Assembly: GCA_965214295.1 (NCBI GenBank)
Contig: OZ243944.1
Coordinates: 3,596,001 to 3,660,000 of the forward strand
DNA length: 64,000 nt
Reading direction: 5' to 3'
Origin: JAJDUF01 sp965214295
GTDB taxonomy: Bacteria; Chloroflexota; UBA11872; UBA12225; JAJDUF01
In this document: piece by piece, positions 1-9,007 of the stretch
Position numbering within the stretch: position 1 is the stretch's first letter
Layout: each line of letters starts with the position of its first letter
Translations under genes and position numbers: made by a program
The notes under the pieces: generated by a model
What the model was told of the DNA's origin: nothing
The model's input: the letters and a program-made list of their open reading frames with translations, nothing else
Databases searched by the model: none

Positions 1-1
1 C

Positions 2-1873
2 GGCTACGTTGGCGAGCGGCAACGCGACCTCACGACGTTCTTCCTCGAAGGGCTGGAGCGTCTGGAATACCGCGGCTACGACTCGGCGGGGTTCGCGGTC
101 CTGGAGCAAGACCGCGTCCAACTATTCAAGGAGGTAGGCCCGGTCGGTCAGCTCGCTACCAAGATCGGGGATAGCCGTCTGTCCGGCAGCGTCGGGGTCG
201 GTCACACGCGCTGGGCCACCCACGGCGGGGTGACCGTGTCCAACGCGCACCCGCACCTCGATTGCAGCGGGTCCATCGTCGTCGTCCATAACGGCATCAT
301 CGAGAACTACCAGCCACTCAAGCAGCGGCTCCTGGCTCAGGGTCATCGGTTCACCTCCGACACGGACACCGAGGTAGTCGCGCACCTCGTCGAAGAGGAG
401 TTGGCAAGCGCCAATGGTTACTCGCCGAGCGACTTTGCCGCCGCCGTGTTTCGCGCTTTCCGGCAGCTGCACGGCCTGAACGCCATCGTCGTCGGGTCGA
501 GGGAAGCGGCGAGCCTGGCGCTGTTTCGACTTGGCTCGCCGCTCGCGGTGGGGCTGACGCCCCCCAGTCGCACGGATGGTGCCAGGTGTGGTGCGGCTGG
601 GGGACGCCTCAGCACTGCGGCGCTCGTGTCGTCCGATCTGCCGGCCTTAAGCGCCTACACCGACCGCGTGCTCCTCCTCGACGACGGCGAGGGTGCCCTG
701 CTCACGCTCGATCAGCCGCCGGTCTGCCTCGACGCGCAAGGTAACACCCTCAAGCTCCGGCAGCTTGACTTCGAGCGGATGGTGCCGCTGGCGCCGTCAG
801 GGCAGCCTGGCATGACGGCGCCGGCCACCGCAGACAAGGGCGCGTATCCCCACTTCATGCTCAAGGAGATTCACGAGCAGGCGGAAGTCCTGGCGCGGAT
901 TGCCGCCTACCCCACGGCCCCCATCGGCGTGGCAACCGAAATGATCCGGCGTGCCTTTGGCACCTACTTCACGGCCTGCGGGACCGCCTCCTACGCCGCG
1001 CTCGAAGCGACGTATCTCTTTTCACACCTGGCCCGCAAGCACGTGAACTTCGCCGTCGGCTCCGAGTTCTACTTTCTGGAGGACTTTCTGGTCGCGGACT
1101 CACTACTGGTTGCCGCCTCGCAGTCCGGCGAGACCATGGACACTATCGAGGCCGTGCGCGCGGCCAAGCGCCACAACAGTCAAGTGATGGCCCTGGTCAA
1201 CGTGCCAGGATCATCGCTCACCCGGCTCGCCGACTACTCGCTGGACCTCTACGCCGGGCCGGAGAAGGCCGTCGTGAGCACCAAGGCCTATACCGCCAAG
1301 CTGGGCGTCTTCTTGCTCCTGGCGTATACGGTCGCCGGCGATCAGGCGCAGGGCCGGGCCGTCTTGCAGCAGGCCAGCGTGGCGTTGTCACGCTTGTTCT
1401 CCGATGGTTTGGAAGAGCAGATCCGCAAGCTGGCCGAGAAGCTCGCCGCCGAGGAGCACCTCTTCACCATCGGACGCGATGTCAACTATCCGACTGCGCT
1501 CGAAGCCGCGCTGAAGATCAAGGAAACCTCGTATATCCATGCAGAGGGCTTTGCCGGTGGTGAGCTGAAGCACGGAGTCATCGCGCTGATCGAGGATGGT
1601 ACACCGTGTATTGTGTTTGCCGCGAATGATCGCAGCCGCGCCTCGGTGCTCTCCAACGCCATCGAGATGCGTAGCCGGGGCGCCCTGATTGTCGGCGTTG
1701 GTCCGAGCTACGAGGACATGTTCGACGAGTATGTGCAGGTCCCCGACATCGGGTACGCCTCTCCGATTATGAATGTCGTCCCGGCGCAGCTATTGGCCTA
1801 TTACTTGGCGGTCAAGCGTGGGCTGGACCCGGATAAGCCCCGCAACCTCGCCAAGTCCGTCACCGTTAAGTGA
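2..1873 (+). CDS. glmS: Glutamine-fructose-6-phosphate aminotransferase (isomerizing), 5' end cut by window edge
   Basis: Makes glucosamine-6-phosphate from fructose-6-phosphate and glutamine, the first step of UDP-GlcNAc synthesis in the cytoplasm. The frame is open from base 2, reading GYVGERQ..LEGLERLEYRGYDSAG, so only about five codons, including the catalytic Cys2 region, lie outside the window. The glutaminase domain (HTRWATHGG) is followed by two SIS domains (SQSGETMDT near base 1125) and the canonical C-terminus NLAKSVTVK. Between the family blocks GSPLAVGL and SSDLPAL there is an extra segment of about 17 residues encoded by a palindrome at 561-603, absent from typical GlmS. The Spx-like selenoprotein gene follows 27 bases downstream. 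Confidence 0.97.
   Translation, partial: GYVGERQRDLTTFFLEGLERLEYRGYDSAGFAVLEQDRVQLFKEVGPVGQLATKIGDSRLSGSVGVGHTRWATHGGVTVSNAHPHLDCSGSIVVVHNGIIENYQPLKQRLLAQGHRFTSDTDTEVVAHLVEEELASANGYSPSDFAAAVFRAFRQLHGLNAIVVGSREAASLALFRLGSPLAVGLTPPSRTDGARCGAAGGRLSTAALVSSDLPALSAYTDRVLLLDDGEGALLTLDQPPVCLDAQGNTLKLRQLDFERMVPLAPSGQPGMTAPATADKGAYPHFMLKEIHEQAEVLARIAAYPTAPIGVATEMIRRAFGTYFTACGTASYAALEATYLFSHLARKHVNFAVGSEFYFLEDFLVADSLLVAASQSGETMDTIEAVRAAKRHNSQVMALVNVPGSSLTRLADYSLDLYAGPEKAVVSTKAYTAKLGVFLLLAYTVAGDQAQGRAVLQQASVALSRLFSDGLEEQIRKLAEKLAAEEHLFTIGRDVNYPTALEAALKIKETSYIHAEGFAGGELKHGVIALIEDGTPCIVFAANDRSRASVLSNAIEMRSRGALIVGVGPSYEDMFDEYVQVPDIGYASPIMNVVPAQLLAYYLAVKRGLDPDKPRNLAKSVTVK
561..603 (+). repeat. Palindromic element inserted in frame in glmS
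   Basis: Arms CCCCCAGtCGCAC and GTGCGgCTGGGGG flank a core GGATGGTGCCAGGTGTG. The same core and GCCGCAC arms occur in the D-aminoacylase gene (60065-60116), in a sialidase-like gene (44510-44552) and as the outer part of the 127-bp elements at 3364-3490 and 48302-48428. It is translated here as PPSRTDGARCGAAGG. Confidence 0.75.
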
Positions 1874-1900
1874 CGTACCCGGAAAACGTGATTGGAGGCG

Positions 1901-2263
1901 ATGGTGAGTAACGAGATCAACTTCTATCACAAGCGGGGCTGAACGAGCTGCACGAAGGCGAAAGCGGTGCTTTCGCAAGCCGGCGTACCGTACAAGAGCC
2001 GCGAGCTATTCCGCGAGCCGCTGGCTGAAGCGGAGGTGCGAACGCTCCTCGGTGAACGGTCTCCCCGCGACGTTGTCTCCCTCCGCAGCACCAAGGCACG
2101 CGAGCTGAACTTCCGCGAGCAGCTCCCCGACGACGAGACCTTGATCCGACTGCTGGCCGAGGAACCGGGCCTGTGGCGCCGACCGATCATTACCGTTGGC
2201 GACGAGATGAGCGTCGGCTACAACGCCGCGCGCCTCCGGCAGTTCATCGAGCAAGCCGGCTAG
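1901..2263 (+). CDS. Selenocysteine-containing Spx/ArsC-family thioredoxin-fold protein (UGA = Sec at 1940-1942)
   Basis: A 120-residue protein if the in-frame UGA at codon 14 is read as selenocysteine. The N-terminus reads INFYHKRG-Sec-TSCTKAKAVL, matching the CTSCRKA redox motif of Spx/ArsC-like proteins with the first Cys replaced by Sec. Downstream blocks also fit Spx: FREPLAEAEV, SLRSTKA, PGLWRRPIITV (the RPI motif) and VGYNAARLRQFI. A perfect 8-bp hairpin with loop GGU lies 15 bases after the UGA. ATG 1901 is only 2 bases from the GGAGG at 1894-1898; GTG 1904 is the alternative start with better spacing. Members act as redox-sensing RNA polymerase regulators (Spx) or arsenate reductases (ArsC); which applies here cannot be told. 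Without UGA decoding the gene would be a 98-codon ORF lacking the active site. Confidence 0.88.
1958..1976 (+). promoter_or_regulatory. Bacterial SECIS hairpin of the Spx/ArsC-like selenoprotein
   Basis: GCGAAAGC - GGT - GCTTTCGC forms a perfect 8-bp stem. The GGU loop begins 24 bases after the last base of the UGA, inside the 16-37 nt window known for bacterial SECIS elements, and has the expected G in the apical loop. Confidence 0.85.
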
Positions 2264-2284
2264 ACGTTCGTGTAGGAGAGGAGC

Positions 2285-2400
2285 GCGATTCATCGCGCCC
2301 CGATGCGTCATTCCCGCTTTCGCGGGAATCCAGGGCCATTCTTGGACCCCGGCGGTCCGGATTGCGGCGCAAGCCGCAATGGCGGGGGCCGGGGCCCAAG
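2285..2400. repeat. Intergenic cluster of short palindromic (REP-like) repeats
   Basis: Contains CGTCATTCCCGCTTTCGCG (palindrome CCCGCTTTCGCGGG) and GCGGCGCAAGCCGC. Both are repeated many times in the gaps of this window, e.g. 16459-16484, 27513-27575, 41119-41142 and 43131-43155. Confidence 0.7.
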
Positions 2401-2414
2401 TCCAACTCACGCCT

Positions 2415-4727
2415 CTACGGAGCAGTCACCACAATCTCCGCCAGCTCGTAGAAGTCAGTACCGCTCTCGGTCCCGCCAGCGTCCCCTACCGTGACGGGCA
2501 GGCGCTCCAGTGTCTCAAGCCGATACAAACCCACGATCACGCGATAGCTACCCGGCCGGGCATTGGGGTCTATCGGCACTTCATAGGGGTCGGTGAAGAA
2601 GTCACCGCGCCGCCACGTCGGGGTGGGATGGTTGCCAGCGACGGGGTACTGATCCCATTGGCCGATCTTCTGCGCCGGATCGTCGGCCACGATGTGCGTG
2701 AAGACGGTATAGCTACTTACCGGCGTCGCCAGCGCCTCCCAGAACAGGGTGAACCGCACCGTGTCTCCCGCCCGGTAGGTTGTCGCTGACAGCGCGTATC
2801 CCGCCAGGGCAATGCGCTCGCCAAAGCGCGGCGGCGGATCAAGCCAGTGATCGTCTCCCGGCGGTTGCCAGGGGAGCTTATAGAGGACGAACCGGTGACT
2901 CCCCGGCTTCATGACACGCTGCACGACGCGAGCGCCGGGGTTGACCCGGCGAAACGCCCGGTCGCCGGCGCCGCTGTGGTCATCGTCGAGCAGATAGAAC
3001 AGCGCAGCTCCGGTGCTGGCGGCCTGATACTCACGCCCCACACGCTGCGCGAGCCACTCGGCGACCGGCATCCCCGGCGGCACCGTGGCCAGCACTGGAC
3101 TTGGCATGTTGCCCAGCAGGACACGCACACCGTCGCGCGGCATACCGGCAGCGTCCGCAGTGAAGACAACGACCTGCTGATGCTCGGCCGCTGCCCGTAA
3201 CCGATCCACGATCTCACGGAGTCCGTAACCGGACTGCCGCCCCTCGATGTACCGGTCGCGGTCAGAAGCTCCGGGACCGTCGTGCCAAGCCGTGCTGGTC
3301 GGATCGGCGAGCAACGACCAGCCCCAGGCGACAGCCGGTGCGACATACACGCCCAGGACGATCCCGGCAGCCAACGCCGCACGGATAGGGCCAAGTGTCG
3401 CGGGCCAAAACTCCGGCCATACTGGGCAGGTAGGGGGGGCCTGCGACCGCCGGAGTTTTGGCCCGCGAGTGGTGCGGCTTTGGCTGCCGGCTCCCAGACT
3501 CCGCACCGGCCCGCCGGCCGGGACCTGGGTGAGCTTGACCAGCGCGGACACTAGCTCCGGCAAGCGTTGGGACGCAGCGGTCAGCCGGGCGAGTCCCCAC
3601 CCTACGAGTGGGAAGGTGGGAACCATGACGAACACGAGATCGGCAGTGGTCGGAGCGGGCTGGCTACTGAGCACGCCAACGGCGGAGCCGATAGACCAGA
3701 GCAGGCATACCCCTACCCCGCGCCACGTGGGGCCGTTGCGAGTCCCGGCCACATGCTGCTCCGCAGTTGACCGCTCGGAGTGCTCTGTAGTTAGGCCACG
3801 CTGCTGGCCCATCACCCCGGCCCACAGAGCTGCCCCGCCTAACAGCACGACAAACGGCCAGGTCAGGTAGGTCCATGCAGCCGCGGCCAGGTAACCGACG
3901 CTCGTGGCCCAGTCGGCAGCGACTGCCGCGGCCGCCGCCGGTGCCGAAAGGGGGGCGGCAATACTGCCGGCAAGCGAATCCGTGAAGACGACGGAAAACA
4001 GCAGGCCCGCTACCAAGCAGGCGTTTGCCAATGACCACCAGCGCCGCAGCGACCTCGGTCGCCAGAGCGCTACGGCGCCAGGGATCACAAAGAGCAGCGC
4101 CAGCGCCTCCGAGGAGGTAAGCAGCGCCAGTCCCAGGACGATGCCGAGCACCCCTGAGCGCCAGGGCACCGGCCGGAGCCGCACCACGGATTTCCAGAGG
4201 CTCGTGCGGCTCCGGCCGGTCACATCAGGCTGCTCACACCAGGACAAGAGGCACCACAGTACCAGGACCGACGCTGCCGTCAGCAGCGCTGCCGGCAGCG
4301 CCAGCCGGTCGTGCAGGAGCGTCAGGGGGGTACACACGTACACCAGCGCCGCGGCGCACGCCGCCGCTCGGCCGAAGAGCCGCGTCGTCAGCGCAAAAAC
4401 GAGGGTCAGCGTAACTGCACCGCTGGCCACGGAAAGCAATCTCGCTGCCAGCACGCGATCCGGGTGACACGCCTGGTCCGCACAATTCGATGCCAAGCTG
4501 ATGACGGGGACCAGGAGCCAGCTATGTAGGGGCTGGGCTGCTGCACGCACCGCCGCGAACCAATCGCTCCAGTCGCGCAGCTGTTGTGCCTGGAGCGCCC
4601 AGGTAATCGGCGTGGCCTCGCCTCCCGACAACGGGAGCAGGGTGAGGTGGTACAGCCGGGTCACGAGGAAGAGGACCACGATGGATAGGACCGCTGACCG
4701 CCAGGACCACACCACCTTGGCGTTCAT
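2415..4727 (-). CDS. GT39/ArnT-like membrane glycosyltransferase-family protein
   Basis: About 770 residues. The N-terminal two-thirds is a string of hydrophobic helices starting with a GT39/GT83-type first helix and periplasmic loop (VTRLYHLTLLPLSGGEA). The C-terminal 250 residues are soluble and end in a beta-sandwich-like region (YTVFTHIVADDP, GSYRVIVGLYRL) often found at the end of such Chloroflexota proteins. It probably transfers a sugar from a polyprenyl-phosphate carrier; the substrate is unknown. I chose the start at 4727 rather than the longer frame because ATG overlaps the stop of the upstream gene as ATGA. A 127-bp palindromic element (3364-3490) is read through in frame, giving about 43 foreign residues starting near GSQSRTTRGPKLRRSQAP. 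Third gene of a three-gene membrane-protein operon. Confidence 0.85.
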   Translation of the reverse strand: MNAKVVWSWRSAVLSIVVLFLVTRLYHLTLLPLSGGEATPITWALQAQQLRDWSDWFAAVRAAAQPLHSWLLVPVISLASNCADQACHPDRVLAARLLSVASGAVTLTLVFALTTRLFGRAAACAAALVYVCTPLTLLHDRLALPAALLTAASVLVLWCLLSWCEQPDVTGRSRTSLWKSVVRLRPVPWRSGVLGIVLGLALLTSSEALALLFVIPGAVALWRPRSLRRWWSLANACLVAGLLFSVVFTDSLAGSIAAPLSAPAAAAAVAADWATSVGYLAAAAWTYLTWPFVVLLGGAALWAGVMGQQRGLTTEHSERSTAEQHVAGTRNGPTWRGVGVCLLWSIGSAVGVLSSQPAPTTADLVFVMVPTFPLVGWGLARLTAASQRLPELVSALVKLTQVPAGGPVRSLGAGSQSRTTRGPKLRRSQAPPTCPVWPEFWPATLGPIRAALAAGIVLGVYVAPAVAWGWSLLADPTSTAWHDGPGASDRDRYIEGRQSGYGLREIVDRLRAAAEHQQVVVFTADAAGMPRDGVRVLLGNMPSPVLATVPPGMPVAEWLAQRVGREYQAASTGAALFYLLDDDHSGAGDRAFRRVNPGARVVQRVMKPGSHRFVLYKLPWQPPGDDHWLDPPPRFGERIALAGYALSATTYRAGDTVRFTLFWEALATPVSSYTVFTHIVADDPAQKIGQWDQYPVAGNHPTPTWRRGDFFTDPYEVPIDPNARPGSYRVIVGLYRLETLERLPVTVGDAGGTESGTDFYELAEIVVTAP
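3364..3490. mobile_element. 127-bp nested palindromic element, copy 1 (inside a GT39 coding sequence)
   Basis: Outer arms CCGGCAGCCAacGCCGCAC and GTGCGGCTTTGGCTGCCGG enclose an inner inverted repeat CGCGGGCCAAAACTCCGG / CCGGAGTTTTGGCCCGCG. The copy at 48302-48428 has the same length and the same architecture in the opposite orientation. Elements of 43-52 bp elsewhere look like the outer element without the inner one. Confidence 0.85.
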
Positions 4728-6373
4728 CGGACCGTGCGGACCAAGTGGTCGGTGGAGTCGGCTGTCCGGGCGGCTGACCACAGCGCCCGGCTGGCCGGAA
4801 TCAGCGCAACCAGCAACCACCAAGCCACCAGCGCACTCACGAACTCGACCCACTCCGGGCGGTCGTCCGGGCCGGCAAACCAGAGGTCCAGCTTGACGGC
4901 ATATTCGGGATGAGGCGGCACACGGTCGGGGAATACCTCGGCCCAGGGATAAGCGTGCAAGAAGGGGTTGGTCAGCGGATCGCTGTCGTCATCGCCGAGC
5001 GCGTCGTACAGCGCGGCGCGGAGCAGCCACCAGTGCCCGGCCAGTGGGGAAAACGCCGGCTCGGTGCGGGCATCGGCAACATCTGCCCCCTGCCCCAGCT
5101 GATGGCCGACGACCCGATAGTAAGCACTGAAGTCTATGATGATGCCGAGGACATTCACTCCGACGCCGGTCGCTACACCCACCACCACGAGCACCGCCAA
5201 GTAGGAGCGCGGCTTGCGGAGCAGCTGTTGCCAGAGCGGTAGCCAACCCCACATGAGGAACGGGATCATCGCCACGAGATAGCGTGGCCCCCACGACCAG
5301 TCGCCGTGCCAAGCCCACCAGCGGCCGAAAAAGGCCAGCTGAGACACGAAGAGCAATGCTGCGAGGACCGCCTGCGGTGGATAAGCACGTGCAAAGGAGC
5401 GCCATCCCCACAGTCCTACCACCGCCGCCGGACAGAACCACAGCAGCCCCTTCCCGGAGCTTGCCAAGAGCAGCGCAATCCCGGTCAGCAGCGGCGTCGT
5501 AAAGCCGGTCGTCGGCTCGTCACCATACCCGGAGTCCAGCACGGAGCCGAAACGGTAGTAGTTGAAGGCCAAGACAAAACTGCCCGCGACGACGATCGGG
5601 CCGAGACTCGAGGCAAGCGACCGGAAGCCGATGACCCATGAGTGGCCACCGGAGCGCAGGAGCCAGAGCGCATAGAGCGCAAACGCCGGGAACAGGATGG
5701 CCGCCGTGGGCTTGGTCACGAATGCGAAACCGCCCCAGCCGCCTGCCGCCAGCGCCCAGACCCACGAGCGCCGCGGAGCGCGGTGCCAGCGATACAGGCA
5801 CCATGCCGCCGAGAGCAGCGCCAGGGCGAGCAGCGGCTCGCTGAAGTCGGTGCGCGCATAGGGCCACAAGAGCGAGGCACCTGCCAACGTCACCGCCCCG
5901 GCCGTCGCAACCGGCCGGGCATAGCCCAAGTCGCGGGCAAAGCGCCACCAGACGAGGACGATCCCTACGGAGACAAACGTGTTGGTCAGGCTAACCCAGA
6001 ACCGGGTCAGGCGGTCGTCGGGCCGGTTGGTCAGAGTCGTCAGGGTGTGACCGAGCAGCACCAGCGGCAGCTCCACAAGGCTCTGGCCCAGCCCGTACTT
6101 GGCATAGTGGCGCCCGTCGCGCCCGGCCGGTGCCTCGGGCGATGGCGGCACCGCCACCTGGCCGGCGACCACGAGCTGCTGGGCCGTCCGGTACATGGCC
6201 GCGCCGTCGGCTGAAGTGAGGCGGCCGGCCGCAGTGAGCAGGTAGAGCACGATCAAGACGACGGCGAGGCGCCACTGACATGCTCGGTCTGCCCGCTCCG
6301 CCGCGTGGTTGGTGGCCGCTGCCCGGTCGTCGGTCGTTGGAGTCACCTCCCTCGGTATCGGGCTGGCGGTCAC
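4724..6373 (-). CDS. Multispanning membrane protein, GT39-like
   Basis: About 549 residues with around ten or more hydrophobic segments. The first loop (DGAAMYRTAQQLV, DGRHYAKYGLGQSLVELPL) resembles dolichyl-phosphate-mannose-type glycosyltransferases of Chloroflexota and Actinobacteria. The start at GTG 6373 overlaps the upstream stop as GTGA; a longer frame reaches 6439 but would overlap the upstream gene by 70 bases. Its own stop overlaps the next start as ATGA, so the three genes are translationally coupled. Role in cell-envelope glycan or lipid decoration is inferred from family and context only. Confidence 0.8.
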   Translation of the reverse strand: MTASPIPREVTPTTDDRAAATNHAAERADRACQWRLAVVLIVLYLLTAAGRLTSADGAAMYRTAQQLVVAGQVAVPPSPEAPAGRDGRHYAKYGLGQSLVELPLVLLGHTLTTLTNRPDDRLTRFWVSLTNTFVSVGIVLVWWRFARDLGYARPVATAGAVTLAGASLLWPYARTDFSEPLLALALLSAAWCLYRWHRAPRRSWVWALAAGGWGGFAFVTKPTAAILFPAFALYALWLLRSGGHSWVIGFRSLASSLGPIVVAGSFVLAFNYYRFGSVLDSGYGDEPTTGFTTPLLTGIALLLASSGKGLLWFCPAAVVGLWGWRSFARAYPPQAVLAALLFVSQLAFFGRWWAWHGDWSWGPRYLVAMIPFLMWGWLPLWQQLLRKPRSYLAVLVVVGVATGVGVNVLGIIIDFSAYYRVVGHQLGQGADVADARTEPAFSPLAGHWWLLRAALYDALGDDDSDPLTNPFLHAYPWAEVFPDRVPPHPEYAVKLDLWFAGPDDRPEWVEFVSALVAWWLLVALIPASRALWSAARTADSTDHLVRTVR

Positions 6374-8874
6374 GGGCCACTGGCCGCTGCGCCAGCGGTG
6401 CGTGTCCGGCGGCGGCGACGAACCAGCACCCATGTCCACAACAATCCGCCGTTGAGGAGTATCGTCACACTACTGATAACGAGGCCGGCTTTCCACGTCC
6501 AGGGGTCATACCGGATTCGCACTCGTGACGCCGTGACAGGCAACGCGACCGTCAGTGTAAGTCCGTCAGCATCTACACCCGGAGCTGCCGGGCGGTCGTC
6601 AATGTTGACGCGCCAGCCGGGGTAGGGCGTCTGGCGAAGAATCAGAGTAGCAGCGCCGTACCCCGACACGTCAACTTCTATGTGCTCAGGGCTGAAACGG
6701 ATGACTCGCGCCGACCGTTCCGCCTCGCCGGCTGCCTGCACGCCGATGCGCGGCGCCGGTGCCGGGTGTCGGTACAGCGCCACCGCCTCGCCGGTGCCCG
6801 GGACGTGCTCCCAGCCGCCCGGCGGCCGGACACCCTGCTCCATGATGACGTAACCGATACCGTACCGTCCCAGCACGGCGAGAGCATCGCCATTCCGCGT
6901 CGGCACCGCGTCGGGGCTGCATAGTCCGGGTGGAGTTAAGATGGTGCAGCCGCGCCGCGCCAGGGCAGCGAGGGTATGGTGCGTCGTCAGCGGGCCGGCT
7001 GCTGCGGCAAGTGCCCGCTGCAAGGGGGCGTAGGAGCGGAGCGGGAGCAAGCCGCCGTCGTAGCCGTCGGCACTGCTCAAGCCTGAGATCAGATGCAGGT
7101 TGGGCCGTAGCTGCTCATGGTAGCGGGTGTATACCGCTGCCTCCGCAGCGACGCCGGCCCGGGCCAGCTCCGGCCGGTGGAGCTCAAGCACCCGATCATC
7201 GTCGGTGGCGGACAAGAGCCGCGGCGCGAGGCTGAATTCTCGCGCCAGCGGGAATGACCGGTTCGCCGCTGTGGTAGCGGCTGTTGATCCACCGGGGCCG
7301 CTCCGGTCAGCCACCAGCTGCTGCGCTACTGCCGGATTCCAAGCATAGACTTCAACCGGTCGGCTGCGCTGATACTCCATCGGCCGCGCCGCGAACACCA
7401 ATTCCCCGGCTACTAGGCCGAGCAGCAGCACACGATGCCACCAACGCGGCCCGGTGGTGATAGCGTGGAGCACGAGGCCCACGGTGAGCAGCGCCACCAG
7501 GCTCCAAAGCACGACCACCCGGCCATGCGGCAGCCAGGGAATAGCAACGACGACCAGTGATCGCCAGGCGTAGAGCGCCAGCCCGCCGACCACCACCACG
7601 AGTGCCAGCGTAAACAGGGACGCCCGGTGAAGGCCAGCGGTCGGTGGGCCGTGGGCCGTAGCCTGGCCTGCACTTACCGACCCCTGCCCCCTGCCCTCTG
7701 ACCACCGGCGGAGTACGGCGTCGGCTCCCAGCCCAGCCAGCCCGGCCAGTGCAACGGTCGTGATGAAGAGCCAGCGGCCGGGCGCCCGAAAGGAGTCGAA
7801 AGCGGGCAGCCAGTCGTAGAGGAGCAGATACAGGGAGGTGTAGCGGCCCAGCGCGAGTGTGACCGCGAGCGCCGCGATACCGGCCAGCACGACGGCCCGG
7901 CCCAGGCGCCGGGGGTGGGTCAACCCGGCCAGCACGACAACCAGGGCCGCCACGCCCACGTAGCCGATGACTTCCTGACTAGGAAGCTCCCAGAAAGTGG
8001 GGAGCAGCGATTCGAGGATGTGCGTCCGATCTACGGAAAGCGCGGTAGCCTCGTCGAGCGTCAGGCCACCGGCACGGTGGGAGAGTCCACTCAGCTCAAT
8101 GGTGGGAAGCAGTTGGGCCGCAGCCAGACCGGCGGCGTTGACCACCACCAGCACCAGCACGATGAGCGGTGCAAGCCTCGTGCCAATCCTGGGCAGTCGT
8201 AGTGCCAGTACGCGCGCCCCGTCGCGCCGCCGCAGCACAACCAGCGCGCCGGCCCAGATACCCACGGTGAGCAGCGAGTAGTACACCTCTTGCGTGTGGC
8301 CAGCCAAGAGCTGGAGCGCGAGCAGCCAGCCACCGAGGACGAGCCACCCAACCGAGCCGGCAGTCGCGCGCTCCAGTGCCAGCAGCAGCCAGGGCAGCCA
8401 CACTGCCGCCTGCACCTGATTGAGGTGCCCCACGTGCGCGCCGAGAAACCCGCTGCCGGCGAAGACGCCGCCGGCGAGCAGCGCGGCAACTCGTGAGCAA
8501 CCCCAGCCCAGCCGCACGAGCAGGTACATGCCCAGCGCCCCCCACCAGAAGTGACCGGCGGTGTTCGCAAGCAGAGCATCGGGAAAGTTCAGCCACGAGA
8601 AGAGTAGGTTTGGTGGATAGAGCACGCCGTTCTGGATATTGGCCAGGAAGGGGCTGCCAAAGAAGAGGTCGGGATTCCAGAGCGGGATATCTCCGGCGGC
8701 GAGGCGCCGCGCGGCGTAGGTCTTCAGCGGATAGAAGTAGTTGACGAGATCGAATCCGGCGAGGACGCCAGGGCCAAAGAGCGTGTGTCGAAAGAGGAGC
8801 GCGACAAAGCCACCCAAGCAGAGCAAGGCCAGTGCATCAGGCAGCCACCGAATCGTCCTGGCTACATTTCTCAT
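6370..8874 (-). CDS. YfhO-family membrane protein
   Basis: 834 residues. The N-terminus has the YfhO pattern: a first helix, then the periplasmic loop FDLVNYFYPLKTYAARRL, GDIPLWNPDLFFGSPFLAN and YPPNLLFSWL. Many membrane helices follow, then a C-terminal soluble beta-rich domain and a final helix near residues 800-825. YfhO proteins are GT-C-like and have been linked to glycosylation of surface polymers in Firmicutes. Near residue 655 the peptide RRGCTILTPPGLCSPD occurs; almost the same peptide lies in the unrelated L,D-transpeptidase at 19393-20157. First gene of the operon. Confidence 0.85.
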   Translation of the reverse strand: MRNVARTIRWLPDALALLCLGGFVALLFRHTLFGPGVLAGFDLVNYFYPLKTYAARRLAAGDIPLWNPDLFFGSPFLANIQNGVLYPPNLLFSWLNFPDALLANTAGHFWWGALGMYLLVRLGWGCSRVAALLAGGVFAGSGFLGAHVGHLNQVQAAVWLPWLLLALERATAGSVGWLVLGGWLLALQLLAGHTQEVYYSLLTVGIWAGALVVLRRRDGARVLALRLPRIGTRLAPLIVLVLVVVNAAGLAAAQLLPTIELSGLSHRAGGLTLDEATALSVDRTHILESLLPTFWELPSQEVIGYVGVAALVVVLAGLTHPRRLGRAVVLAGIAALAVTLALGRYTSLYLLLYDWLPAFDSFRAPGRWLFITTVALAGLAGLGADAVLRRWSEGRGQGSVSAGQATAHGPPTAGLHRASLFTLALVVVVGGLALYAWRSLVVVAIPWLPHGRVVVLWSLVALLTVGLVLHAITTGPRWWHRVLLLGLVAGELVFAARPMEYQRSRPVEVYAWNPAVAQQLVADRSGPGGSTAATTAANRSFPLAREFSLAPRLLSATDDDRVLELHRPELARAGVAAEAAVYTRYHEQLRPNLHLISGLSSADGYDGGLLPLRSYAPLQRALAAAAGPLTTHHTLAALARRGCTILTPPGLCSPDAVPTRNGDALAVLGRYGIGYVIMEQGVRPPGGWEHVPGTGEAVALYRHPAPAPRIGVQAAGEAERSARVIRFSPEHIEVDVSGYGAATLILRQTPYPGWRVNIDDRPAAPGVDADGLTLTVALPVTASRVRIRYDPWTWKAGLVISSVTILLNGGLLWTWVLVRRRRRTRTAGAAASGP

Positions 8875-9007
8875 GCGTCGCAGGGAGGTCCCCTCCGCAG
8901 AGCGGCGCGGTCGGCAGTGAACGTGGCAGACACACCATCAACGGACAGGCGGTGGTGCCGGTTATACCAGCTTACCCGGATGGTGCCGTTCCGATGACCC
9001 GCGCGGG

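Noticed and set aside
1940..1942. Spx-like UGA as a pseudogene stop
   Set aside because: The UGA falls exactly at the redox Cys position, the hairpin is perfect, and the rest of the gene is intact.
4728..4853. Longer start for the GT39-like gene at 4853
   Set aside because: It would overlap the upstream gene by 130 bases; the ATGA overlap at 4724-4727 fits the coupled operon.
7640..7705. Low-complexity stretch in the YfhO-like gene as a mobile palindrome
   Set aside because: CCCCTGCCCCCTGCCC is repetitive but not palindromic and has no second copy noticed.
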